A stretch of DNA of 59,546 nucleotides, from assembly GCA_964458575.1 (NCBI GenBank), contig CAYWMD010000041.1, positions 1 through 59,546 of the forward strand. The letters run 5' to 3'. The stretch is from CAYWMD01 sp964458575 (lineage in GTDB: Bacteria; Verrucomicrobiota; Verrucomicrobiia; Limisphaerales; JADLHS01). A program made the translations under genes and the position numbers. The stretch's first letter is position 1; each line of letters begins with the position of its first letter. A model generated the notes under the pieces. It ran no database searches. It was not told the origin of the DNA and worked only from the letters and a program-made list of their open reading frames with translations. Positions 9,013 through 16,774 of the stretch are shown here, in pieces.

Positions 9013-9834
9013 CTATTTCGGTTCCTTCGCCTCTTCTTTCTTCTCGCCCTCACCCTTGGCTTCGGGCGCTTGCTTCGCCGCTTTCGCGATGTCTTCGGCG
9101 GGCAGGATGATGGAAGTGGCGCTGTCGCGCCGGAAGCTGCTGCCCGCGTCGCCGCCCGTGTTGATGGCGCGCATGACGATGATGCCCACGATCCGGCCAT
9201 CGAGCGCAAAAGCCGGCGAGCCCAGCGCGGTGCCGGTCATGCGGCTGTCCGGGATGTAAAACGTGCGGGGCTTTTGCACGACGGCGCTGACGAACTCGAC
9301 CGACGCGGCGTGGGCCCGCCCCGCGGCGCGACCCAGGCGGTTGAGCGTGATGAGTTCGTCGAGCGTTTGCGCGGTGGTGGCCTGGCTCAAATCCACCGCC
9401 GGCATGGGTTTGGCCGGTTTGGTCTTGGGGCGGATGAACGCGAGGTCGAGGTCCTTGTCGCGCAGGACGATTTCCGCCGGGATTTCCGTTCCGTCGTCCA
9501 TCAGGATCTTCACGTCGCTGACTTCGACGTCGAATTTATAGCCGGAGGCTTCGGCGTACATGCGCTTGTAAAACTCGCTGGGGTCGGCCGCGGAAAGCGC
9601 CAGCACCGTGAGGCCGGAAGGATCAATCACCGTGCCGGTGAGGTCCTGCCGGGTCTCGCGCGGCTCGGAAGCGCCACCCCGCCCCGCGCTCTTCATCCGC
9701 TGCACGACCTGCACGGTGACGACTTCGTGCTGATGTTGTTTGAAAACCGCGCGCCCTTTTTCGGACAATTCGCCGGCGCGGACCGGGAGCAGGCAGCACA
9801 ACATCGCCGCCGTGATGAGAAATTTTGGAGTCAT
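9013..9834 (-). CDS. Trypsin-like pseudoprotease (periplasmic), paralogue 1
   Basis: 273 residues with a signal peptide (MTPKFLITAAMLCCLLPVRA). The body follows the chymotrypsin/HtrA fold order: TGTVIDPSGLTVLAL where the catalytic His strand normally lies, DKDLDLAFIRP at the Asp position, and TALGSPAFALDGRIVGI where GNSGGP is expected. The His is absent and the Ser motif is degenerate, so peptidase activity is unlikely; a binding or scaffold role is inferred. The C-terminus is a Lys/Glu-rich tail. It is about half identical to the next gene upstream and lies last in a three-gene minus-strand run that ends in an intact HtrA-type protease. Confidence 0.8.
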   Translation of the reverse strand: MTPKFLITAAMLCCLLPVRAGELSEKGRAVFKQHQHEVVTVQVVQRMKSAGRGGASEPRETRQDLTGTVIDPSGLTVLALSAADPSEFYKRMYAEASGYKFDVEVSDVKILMDDGTEIPAEIVLRDKDLDLAFIRPKTKPAKPMPAVDLSQATTAQTLDELITLNRLGRAAGRAHAASVEFVSAVVQKPRTFYIPDSRMTGTALGSPAFALDGRIVGIIVMRAINTGGDAGSSFRRDSATSIILPAEDIAKAAKQAPEAKGEGEKKEEAKEPK

Positions 9835-9908
9835 GGTGAGCTGATGTTCGGGTCGGGTTGATCTTGCGGTCCAAGGATCGTTTTAGATGAACCGCAGGTC
9901 GCGCGCGG

Positions 9909-10784
9909 CTATTTGTTCTCTTTGGTTTCCTTCGCTTCTTCTTTTTTCTCGCCCTTCGTCTCGGCCTCGCCCTTCGCTTCGGGCGCCTGCTTCGCGGCCT
10001 TGAGGATGTCGCCGGCGGGAAGAATGATCGCGGTCAGACCTTCGGGCTGGAAGTTGAACATGCTCATGCCCATGCCGCCCGAACTGATCGAACGCATTAC
10101 GAACACGCCCAGCACATTGCCATCGGGCAAAAATGCCGGCGAACCGAGCGTGGTCGAGGTCATGCCGCTGTCGGGAACGTAGAACGCGCGGGGCTTCTGC
10201 ACGACGGCGGTGATGCGTTCCACGGAAACGGAATAAGCGCGGCCGGCGGCCTTGCCCAGACGATTGAGCGTCAGCACCTGATCCAGCACCTGGGCGGTTG
10301 CGGATTTGGTCAAGTCAATCGCCGCCATGGGGGTGGCGGGTTTGGTTTTGGGCCGGACGAAGGCCAAGTCCAGGTCCTTGTCGCGCAGGACCACCTCGGC
10401 GGGAACTTCGGTGCCGTCCTCCAAAAGGATTTTCACGTCGGACAATTCGGTTTCGAGCGTGAATTTGGCGTCCTCGCCGCCCATGCCGGCCATCATGTTT
10501 TGGAGCATGCCACCGGGATCGGTGGCGGACAACGCGAGCACCGTCAGGCCGGACGGATCCACGACCGTGCCGGTGAGGTCCTGTTTCGATTCGTTGGCCT
10601 GGCCGCCCATGCCGGCCATGGAATATTTGGTTTTCAAAACCACCTGCACCGTCACGACGGCGCGCTGGTTTTTCTTGAAGAGCTCGCGCCCCTTGTCGGC
10701 CAGTTCATCGGCGCGGGCCGGCAGGACCAGGGCAGCGAGCAGTGCCAGCGCACTGATAAGGGCGAGGTTTCGGTTCGTATTCAT
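9909..10784 (-). CDS. Trypsin-like pseudoprotease (periplasmic), paralogue 2
   Basis: 291 residues, signal peptide ending near ALVLPARA. A strong ribosome-binding site, AAAGGAG, lies a few bases before the ATG and supports this start. The layout matches paralogue 1: TGTVVDPSGLTVLALS, RDKDLDLAFVRP, TTLGSPAFLPDGNVLGV; again no catalytic His and no GNSGG. A glycine/methionine-rich loop (MAGMGG repeated) and a long Lys/Glu tail are specific features. It lies 18 bp after the HtrA-like gene, so the three form one transcription unit and probably one periplasmic complex or quality-control pathway (inference). Confidence 0.8.
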   Translation of the reverse strand: MNTNRNLALISALALLAALVLPARADELADKGRELFKKNQRAVVTVQVVLKTKYSMAGMGGQANESKQDLTGTVVDPSGLTVLALSATDPGGMLQNMMAGMGGEDAKFTLETELSDVKILLEDGTEVPAEVVLRDKDLDLAFVRPKTKPATPMAAIDLTKSATAQVLDQVLTLNRLGKAAGRAYSVSVERITAVVQKPRAFYVPDSGMTSTTLGSPAFLPDGNVLGVFVMRSISSGGMGMSMFNFQPEGLTAIILPAGDILKAAKQAPEAKGEAETKGEKKEEAKETKENK

Positions 10785-10802
10785 GGGTCTCCTTTGGTGG
10801 GT

Positions 10803-12869
10803 TTAACTTTTCCAGTTGGGTTCCAGCTCGAGAAATTTGGTGTGAATCCCGCGCAGCACCTTCATCACGATGGGGCTTTTCTTTTCGGCGGTGAGTTTGT
10901 CCATCTGGCGGTGGAGGGCTTCCACGTTTTCAATCGGTTGACCGTCCACCTCCAGAATCAAGTCCCCGACGTAGAGCGAACCCAACTCGCCCCAACTGCC
11001 GGGTTTCACTTCCGTCACGAGGGCACCCGCCTGATCGGAACTCCACTGCTCCTCGGCGCGATCAAAGAACGACAGATCGCGGACGGTGAACTCGAAATCG
11101 TCATTGCGATGGGTCTTCATCTCGCGCTGCAACCGCGGCGACCGCGCCAGTTCCACGGGAATGGTGCGTTGGTTCTTGTCCCGGACCACGGTCAGTTCCA
11201 CCGTTTTGCCGACGTCGTATTGCCGGATCAAAGAAGACAATTCATCGGCATGTTCGCCGCCGGAAGCGGTTAACTTTTCGCCGTCGAGCGCGACGATGAA
11301 ATCGCCGGGTTTGAGTCCCGCCTTTTCAGCCGTGCTGTCGGGATAAACGCGCGTCAGATAAAATCCCTTCAAATCCGGCTGGCCCAGTTGTTTGGCGATT
11401 TCGCGGCTGATGACCTGCGTTTCGACCGGCAGCCAGGCTTTGGTGACTTCCAGGCCGGGGTCCTTCAATTCCTCGATGCCAACCTTGACCACGGCAAGAT
11501 AGCGCACCGCTTTGCGTTCGAACGTGGCGACCACCGGCACGGGCTGGCTTTGATTGGCGGTGAGCTTGCGGGTCAGTGCCACCAGGTCCTGGACGTTCAT
11601 CATCGGCGTGTCATTGACGGCCACCAACACGTCCCCGGGGGCGAGCGACGGTTTGGCCTCGCCCGCGGGCCCGCCCGGTCGCACGGACGTAACCGCCACG
11701 CCGTCCTGATTCGGACGTTTCATTTCCCTGGCCGAAAGGAACGAAAGATTGCGCACAGTCAAACCCCATTGCTTGAGTTCCTTTTCCTTCGGATAAATCT
11801 CGCCGCGTTCCAGCGGGGTCAGTTTTAGCGAAAGCTCCTTGCCATCACGCAACACGACGACCTTGACCTCCTTGCCAATGGGGAGGCTGGCACCCAGGCG
11901 CATGAAATCGGGCATCTGCTCGTCGTAACGGACATCAATCGGCGTCCCGGCCAGCTTCACCAACAGGTCGCCGGCCTTCAGCCCGGCCTGGTCGGCAGGC
12001 GACCCTTCGAGCACGCCGGCGATCAAAACTCCGCGGCCGTCCTCCGAACTCTTGAACCGGGGTTGCAGGTCCAGCCCCAGCCAGCTTCGCCGCACCTTGC
12101 CGTGGGCCATGATTTCCTCCGCCACCTGCTTCGCCAGATTCCCCGGAATCGCGCCGCCGAGACCGAAGCTGATTTCGTTGATGCCCACGATTTCGCCCTT
12201 CAAGTTGACGAGCGGCCCACCGGAATTGCCGCCGTAAATCGGCGCATCGTGGCCGATCCACTTCACCAGCGCGCCCACGTCTTCGCCGTCCAGCTTGAAC
12301 CGCGCGAACGGACCGTAAAACCGCGGCATGATCATCTCGGTGTTGCTGATGATGCCGAGCGTGACGGATTGCGACAGCGCCATCGGACTGCCCATCGCCA
12401 GCACCGGGTCGCCCACTTTCAATTTGGATGAATCAGCAAAACGGACGAACTCAAAGTCGCGCGGCTTCTCGGGCTTCAGTTTGAGGATGGAAATGTCCGT
12501 CAATGCGTCCGTGCCCACGAGTTCGGCCTCGATCTCCTCGCGATCCCACAACGTGCAAAACATCCGAACCGCGTGACCGGCCACATGATGATTCGTGATC
12601 AGATAACCGTCCTTAGTGATGATCGCGCCGCTGCCGACCGCCTGCATTTTGACCTCGCGCCCGTCGTTGTAATCGGTCGCGACGACGCGGATGCGGACGA
12701 GAGCCGGTTTGACCTTGGCGATGGCGGCGTCCATCTGCGCGCGGGTCACGGTGGGCGCGTTTCGGTCCGCCGCGCGGAGCGTGCCGGTTGATTCAACCAG
12801 GAAAAGGAAGAGCGTCAGGGCTGCCAGCGTGAAACGGGTGAAAACACCGCCTGTAAAGTCATTGGCCAT
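10803..12869 (-). CDS. HtrA/Deg-type serine protease with multiple PDZ domains
   Basis: 688 residues from the ATG at 12869; the frame stays open further upstream but that part lies inside mutS and lacks a signal peptide. Residues ~8-32 are a signal peptide. The chymotrypsin-fold domain has all three catalytic elements: His in TNHHVAGH (~94), Asp in LTDISILKL (~121), Ser in GGNSGGP (~214). Three to four PDZ domains follow (about 265-360, 385-460, 495-575, 600-685), more than the two of DegP. Expected role: periplasmic protein quality control. It heads a three-gene run with two pseudoproteases and starts 68 bp after mutS ends. Confidence 0.9.
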   Translation of the reverse strand: MANDFTGGVFTRFTLAALTLFLFLVESTGTLRAADRNAPTVTRAQMDAAIAKVKPALVRIRVVATDYNDGREVKMQAVGSGAIITKDGYLITNHHVAGHAVRMFCTLWDREEIEAELVGTDALTDISILKLKPEKPRDFEFVRFADSSKLKVGDPVLAMGSPMALSQSVTLGIISNTEMIMPRFYGPFARFKLDGEDVGALVKWIGHDAPIYGGNSGGPLVNLKGEIVGINEISFGLGGAIPGNLAKQVAEEIMAHGKVRRSWLGLDLQPRFKSSEDGRGVLIAGVLEGSPADQAGLKAGDLLVKLAGTPIDVRYDEQMPDFMRLGASLPIGKEVKVVVLRDGKELSLKLTPLERGEIYPKEKELKQWGLTVRNLSFLSAREMKRPNQDGVAVTSVRPGGPAGEAKPSLAPGDVLVAVNDTPMMNVQDLVALTRKLTANQSQPVPVVATFERKAVRYLAVVKVGIEELKDPGLEVTKAWLPVETQVISREIAKQLGQPDLKGFYLTRVYPDSTAEKAGLKPGDFIVALDGEKLTASGGEHADELSSLIRQYDVGKTVELTVVRDKNQRTIPVELARSPRLQREMKTHRNDDFEFTVRDLSFFDRAEEQWSSDQAGALVTEVKPGSWGELGSLYVGDLILEVDGQPIENVEALHRQMDKLTAEKKSPIVMKVLRGIHTKFLELEPNWKS

Positions 12870-12937
12870 ATCGTTGTTTGTAGTCGAAAGCGGATGACTT
12901 GCAAGCCCGGAATGGTCGCGGGTGCTGGAGCTGGAGC

Positions 12938-15631
12938 TTATCCGAACAAATCCATCTGCGGCGGCGGGGCAAGTTGCTTGAGCTTGTCGCGGTCCTGCTG
13001 GCGACGCGGTTGGCGCACGGTGCCTTCGGGCGTTAGTTCGGATTCTTCGAGGTTGACCAGGATTTGTTTTGCCCGCTCCAAAACGTCCTTCGGCACGCCG
13101 GCCAGCCGGGCGACGTGGATGCCGTAGCTCTTGTCCGTGCCACCCTCGACTATCTTGCGCAGAAACACAATCGAGTCGCGCCACTCCCGCACAGCGACGT
13201 TGAAGTTTTTCAAGCGCGGCAGGCGCTGGGCGAGTTCGGTCAACTCGTGGTAGTGCGTGGCGAATAATGTTTTTGCGCCAACCGCGTTGTGCAGATGCTC
13301 GACAATGCTCCACGCGAGCGAGAGGCCGTCGAAGGTGCTCGTGCCGCGGCCGATTTCGTCCAGCACGATGAGGCTGCGCGGCGTGGCGTTGTTGAGGATG
13401 TTCGCCGTCTCGGTCATCTCAACCATGAAGGTGGATTGCCCGCGCGTCAGGTCGTCGCTCGCGCCGATGCGCGTGAAGATGCGGTCCACGAGATCAATGC
13501 GCGCTTCCGCCGCCGGCACGAACGAGCCGGTGTGCGCCAGCAATGTGATCAGCGCCACCTGCCGGATGTAAGTGGATTTGCCCGCCATGTTCGGCCCGGT
13601 GATCAATGAAATCTGGGGAAAGTCTTGAGTCTTGAGTCTTGAGTCCGAAGTCGTCTTGTCCGTTGACTCCAGGCTCAAGACTTTAGACTCAAGACTTGTG
13701 TCATTCGGCACGAAGCGTTCCTCCACCAATTGCTGTTCCAAAACCGGATGTCGGCCGTCGCGAATTTGGATCGCGCCTTCGTCGCCAACCTGCGGACGGC
13801 AATAGTTTTGCAACCGCGCCACCTCGGCGAAGCAACCCAGCACATCCAGTTGTGCGAGCGCGGATGCGGTTTGCTGGATGCGCGCCATTTGCGCCAGGAC
13901 TTCCTCGCGCACGCGTTGGAACAATTCGTATTCCAGCTTCACGCTGCGCTCTTCCGCGCCGAGGATTTTACCCTCCATTTCCTTCAACTCGGGCGTGATG
14001 TACCGCTCGCCGTTCGCGACGGTTTGCTTGCGAATGTAATGCTGCGGGACTTTGTCGAGGTTCGATTTGGTGACCTCGATGTAATAACCGAACACGGAAT
14101 TGAATCGCACCTTGAGCGAGGTGATGCCGGTGCGCTCGATTTCGTCCTGCTGCAACTTCGCGAGCCAATCCTTGCCGCCGCGTTGGGCGTTGCGGAGTTC
14201 ATCCAGTTCGGTGCTGAACCCATCGCGAATCATGCCGCCTTCCTTCACGGGCAACGGCGGTTCGTCCACGATGGCACGAGTGATCAACTCGACGAGGTCG
14301 GGCGCTTCGGAGAGTTGGGTGGTGAGGTTTTCAACCAAGTTGGTGGGGCGAGCGTCCTCGCGAGCCGCCGGCCGTTCTTCGACCAGCGACTCGGCTCGCA
14401 GGTACGCTCGCCCCACCGAATCCAGAGTCTGCCGCAGCACCGGAATCTGTTCCAAGGCCTGGCGTAGCGCCACGAGGTCGCGTGCGTTGCCGCTGCCGGA
14501 ACTGAGCCGGCCCAGCGTGCGCTCCAAGTCGCGAACGTTCGCAAGTTGCGCGCGGAAACCGTCGAGGGCGGATGCGTTTTCAATGAACGTCTGCACCGCT
14601 TCCTGTCGCCCGCGAATCGGCGCCACGGCCGCGAGCGGTTGCGACAGCCAGCTCCGCAACAACCGCGCGCCCATCGGGGTGACGGTTTTGTTGAGTGCAC
14701 CGTAGAGCGACGCGTTGCGGGGCGCATCGTGATGCAGCGGTTCGAGGATTTCCAGATGCCGCAGCGTGGTATAATCCAACACCAGGTAATCCGTGCGGCG
14801 GTAGAACGAAAGCCGCGTGAGGTGCTTCACGTCCCGCCGGAGATTCTGCGTGAGGTAATGCAACGCGCCACCCGCTGCGCCAATGGCCGCTGTGTGATCT
14901 TTCAATCCAAAGCCATCGAGCGAGGCGACCTTGAAATGTTCGCGCACAGTGAACACCGCCGTTTCCGGCGCAAAGACCCAATCATCGTAGCCACTGACGA
15001 TCCAACCCTGGCCCGTGGCTGCGCTCGTGAGAGCGCGGCTGACTCCCGTTTGATCAGCGGTGTTCTCACGAACACCGCCACGCAGCAGGTCCCGGAGTGT
15101 GGCTGCCTCACTCGGATAAATAATCTCCGCTGGCCGCAATCGTTCCAATTCCGCGATCAGCGCCGCGTCGGACTCCAGTTCCGTCGTCAGAAAATCGCCC
15201 GTGGTCAAATCCACCAGCGCGAGGCCGAAGATTTTTCCGGCCGGATAAACGGCGGCGAGAAAATTGTTCCGCTCGGCCACGAGCAACCGTTCGTCGAAGT
15301 GCGTGCCGGGCGAGAGGATTTGGGTGACCTCGCGTTTGACGAGCTTGCCGGGTTTGGCGTCCTCGGTCTGGTCGCAAATGGCGACCTTGCGTCCCGCTTT
15401 CAGGATGCGGGCGATATAGCCGTTGGCGGCGTGAAACGGCAGGCCGCACATAGGCACGCCGTTGCGCGCGGTGAGGGCGAGGTTGAGCAGTTGCGCGCCC
15501 GCCTGCGCGTCCTCGAAAAACATCTCGTAAAAATCGCCGAGGCGGAACAGGAGCAGCGCGTCCTTGGGCAGTTCGCTCTTGATGCGGCGATACTGCGCCA
15601 TCATCGGCGTCAACTGGGTTTCGGCGGCCAT
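12938..15631 (-). CDS. mutS: DNA mismatch repair protein MutS
   Basis: 897 residues from ATG 15631 (a TTG three codons upstream is possible). N-terminal mismatch-binding domain with the GDFYEMFFEDA motif, connector, core/lever and clamp, then the ABC ATPase: Walker A GPNMAGKST (~680) and DEIGRGTSTFDG (~762). Binds mispairs and recruits MutL. Three segments of roughly 25 residues do not fit other MutS proteins and coincide with DNA inverted repeats: 15014-15083 (RENTADQTGVSRALTSAATG), 14342-14417 (VGRAYLRAESLVEERPAARE) and 13620-13698 (SLESKVLSLESTDKTTSDSR). All keep the frame, and the motifs remain intact, so the protein is probably functional. Confidence 0.97.
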   Translation of the reverse strand: MAAETQLTPMMAQYRRIKSELPKDALLLFRLGDFYEMFFEDAQAGAQLLNLALTARNGVPMCGLPFHAANGYIARILKAGRKVAICDQTEDAKPGKLVKREVTQILSPGTHFDERLLVAERNNFLAAVYPAGKIFGLALVDLTTGDFLTTELESDAALIAELERLRPAEIIYPSEAATLRDLLRGGVRENTADQTGVSRALTSAATGQGWIVSGYDDWVFAPETAVFTVREHFKVASLDGFGLKDHTAAIGAAGGALHYLTQNLRRDVKHLTRLSFYRRTDYLVLDYTTLRHLEILEPLHHDAPRNASLYGALNKTVTPMGARLLRSWLSQPLAAVAPIRGRQEAVQTFIENASALDGFRAQLANVRDLERTLGRLSSGSGNARDLVALRQALEQIPVLRQTLDSVGRAYLRAESLVEERPAAREDARPTNLVENLTTQLSEAPDLVELITRAIVDEPPLPVKEGGMIRDGFSTELDELRNAQRGGKDWLAKLQQDEIERTGITSLKVRFNSVFGYYIEVTKSNLDKVPQHYIRKQTVANGERYITPELKEMEGKILGAEERSVKLEYELFQRVREEVLAQMARIQQTASALAQLDVLGCFAEVARLQNYCRPQVGDEGAIQIRDGRHPVLEQQLVEERFVPNDTSLESKVLSLESTDKTTSDSRLKTQDFPQISLITGPNMAGKSTYIRQVALITLLAHTGSFVPAAEARIDLVDRIFTRIGASDDLTRGQSTFMVEMTETANILNNATPRSLIVLDEIGRGTSTFDGLSLAWSIVEHLHNAVGAKTLFATHYHELTELAQRLPRLKNFNVAVREWRDSIVFLRKIVEGGTDKSYGIHVARLAGVPKDVLERAKQILVNLEESELTPEGTVRQPRRQQDRDKLKQLAPPPQMDLFG
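13620..13698. repeat. Inverted repeat, AGTCTTG family, inside mutS
   Basis: Left arm is a tandem of the heptamer AGTCTTG (from 13620); the right arm (about 13668-13698) is its near complement with the order CTCAAGACTTTAGACTC. The element lies in frame just before the MutS Walker A segment and encodes a Ser/Leu/Thr-rich insert absent from canonical MutS. Confidence 0.75.
14342..14417. repeat. Inverted repeat, GGTGGGGCGAGCG family, inside mutS
   Basis: Arms 14342-14367 and 14391-14417 are complementary over about 26 bp with roughly three mismatches (GGTGGGGCGAGCGT...GCGAGCCG). It is in frame and encodes a ~26-residue Arg/Ala/Glu-rich insert in the core region of MutS. Confidence 0.8.
15014..15083. 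repeat. Inverted repeat, GTGGCTGCGYTCGTGAGA family, inside mutS
   Basis: Arms 15014-15041 and 15053-15083 pair with about 22 of 28 positions. The same family, better preserved, occurs between genes at 29260-29353, which shows that it is a dispersed element rather than a feature of mutS. It is in frame in the MutS connector domain. Confidence 0.8.
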
Positions 15632-15804
15632 CGCGCCCAAGTTAGACAGGAATCATTACAACGTCGAAATGAAATTAGCTCCGTAGCCGCCGACGCAAGG
15701 CGGTTCAAAAATTCCCCGCTACCAATCTGGCACGATGATCCTCAACTTCGGCAGCACTGCATCGGCCGAGCCTTTCACACGCCGCCGAAAGTCACGCTTC
15801 AACG
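15632..15804. other. Intergenic region between proC and mutS
   Basis: No gene seen. It contains a single arm of the GTAGCCGCCGACG repeat family at about 15684-15706 (also present as a full palindrome at 54947-55011). The mutS promoter should lie here; no box is convincing. Confidence 0.4.
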
Positions 15805-16620
15805 TCAGCCCTGTCCCAGCCTCTTCGATTTCTCCGTCGCCGCGCGTACGGCGCTCATCACGGTGCCGCGCAGTTTGCCCTTCTCCAATTCGTGCAGGCC
15901 TTCGATGGTCGTCCCGCCGGGACTCGTGACCTGGTCCTTAAGTGCGCCGGGATGCTGACCGGTTTCCAAGACCATCTTTGCCGCGCCGAGCACAGTCTGC
16001 GCGGCGAGCCTTGTGGCGACGTCGCGCGGCAAACCCGCGGCCACGCCGCCGTCGCTCAACGCCTCGATAAATTGATACACATACGCTGGCCCACTGCCGC
16101 TCAATCCCGTGACCGCGTCGAGCAGGGATTCCTTGAGTTGAAATGCCACGCCGACCGCGGCGAACAGCCGTTGCGCGAGTTCGCCATCGGCACGGGTGGC
16201 CGATTTGCCCAGCGCGAATCCGGAGGCGGACGAGCCGACCAGCGCCGGGGTGTTGGGCATCACGCGGATCACTCGCGCACTGGCGGGCAGCGCCGTTTCG
16301 AGTTTCGCCGTGGGCACGCCGGCGGCGATGGAAATGAGCAGGTGGCGACGCGTGAACAAATCGTGGATCTCGTTCAGCACGGCGATCGTCTGGTCCGGTT
16401 TGGTGGCCAGCACGAGCACACTGGCCTGCTCCACGACACGAACGTTGGACGGCAAAATGCGCGCGCCGGTTTCCCGGCCGAAAGCGGCGCGGGCGGCGGA
16501 CACCAGATCACTGCCAAAGACCTGCCTGGGGGCAACCAACCCCGCGCGGATGAAACCTTTTGCCAACGCGGTGGCCATTTTGCCGGTGCCGAGAAATCCA
16601 ATGGTGAGCTTTGCAGGCAT
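15805..16620 (-). CDS. proC: Pyrroline-5-carboxylate reductase
   Basis: 271 residues. N-terminal Rossmann fold with IGFLGTGKMATALAKG for NAD(P)H, the typical VRVMPNTPALVGSSASG segment, and the C-terminal dimer helix motif LSGSGPAYVYQFIEAL...DQVTSPGGTTIEGL. Catalyses the last step of proline synthesis, reduction of 1-pyrroline-5-carboxylate. Full length for the family. It is on the same strand as mutS and GH116 but separated from both by more than 150 bp holding palindromic sequence, so it is probably transcribed on its own. Confidence 0.96.
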   Translation of the reverse strand: MPAKLTIGFLGTGKMATALAKGFIRAGLVAPRQVFGSDLVSAARAAFGRETGARILPSNVRVVEQASVLVLATKPDQTIAVLNEIHDLFTRRHLLISIAAGVPTAKLETALPASARVIRVMPNTPALVGSSASGFALGKSATRADGELAQRLFAAVGVAFQLKESLLDAVTGLSGSGPAYVYQFIEALSDGGVAAGLPRDVATRLAAQTVLGAAKMVLETGQHPGALKDQVTSPGGTTIEGLHELEKGKLRGTVMSAVRAATEKSKRLGQG

Positions 16621-16663
16621 GAAGGGGTTGTAGCAATTCAGCCTAGCGGGTGAAAGCGAAAAC

Positions 16664-16770
16664 GGCGCGCTGCCCTCCGGGCCGCAGCAGCCTCGCGTAA
16701 AAATTCGACCCGCTAAATTCTCGACGACTGCTTGCCGTCGGACTTGCTGCGGCCCAGAGGGCCGCGCGCC
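16664..16770. repeat. Inverted repeat between GH116 and proC
   Basis: Arms 16664-16690 and 16743-16770 (GGCGCGCKGCCCTCYGGGCCGCAGCA type) pair over about 27 bp, with a second, shorter imperfect palindrome in the loop. It lies within 5 bp of the GH116 stop codon and may end that transcript. It belongs to the set of nested palindromes described in the findings. Confidence 0.75.
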
Positions 16771-16774
16771 GACC

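Noticed and set aside
12870..13313. Upstream extension of the HtrA-type protease frame
   Set aside because: It runs inside mutS on the same strand, has a composition unlike the protease, and lacks a signal peptide, whereas ATG 12869 is followed by one directly.
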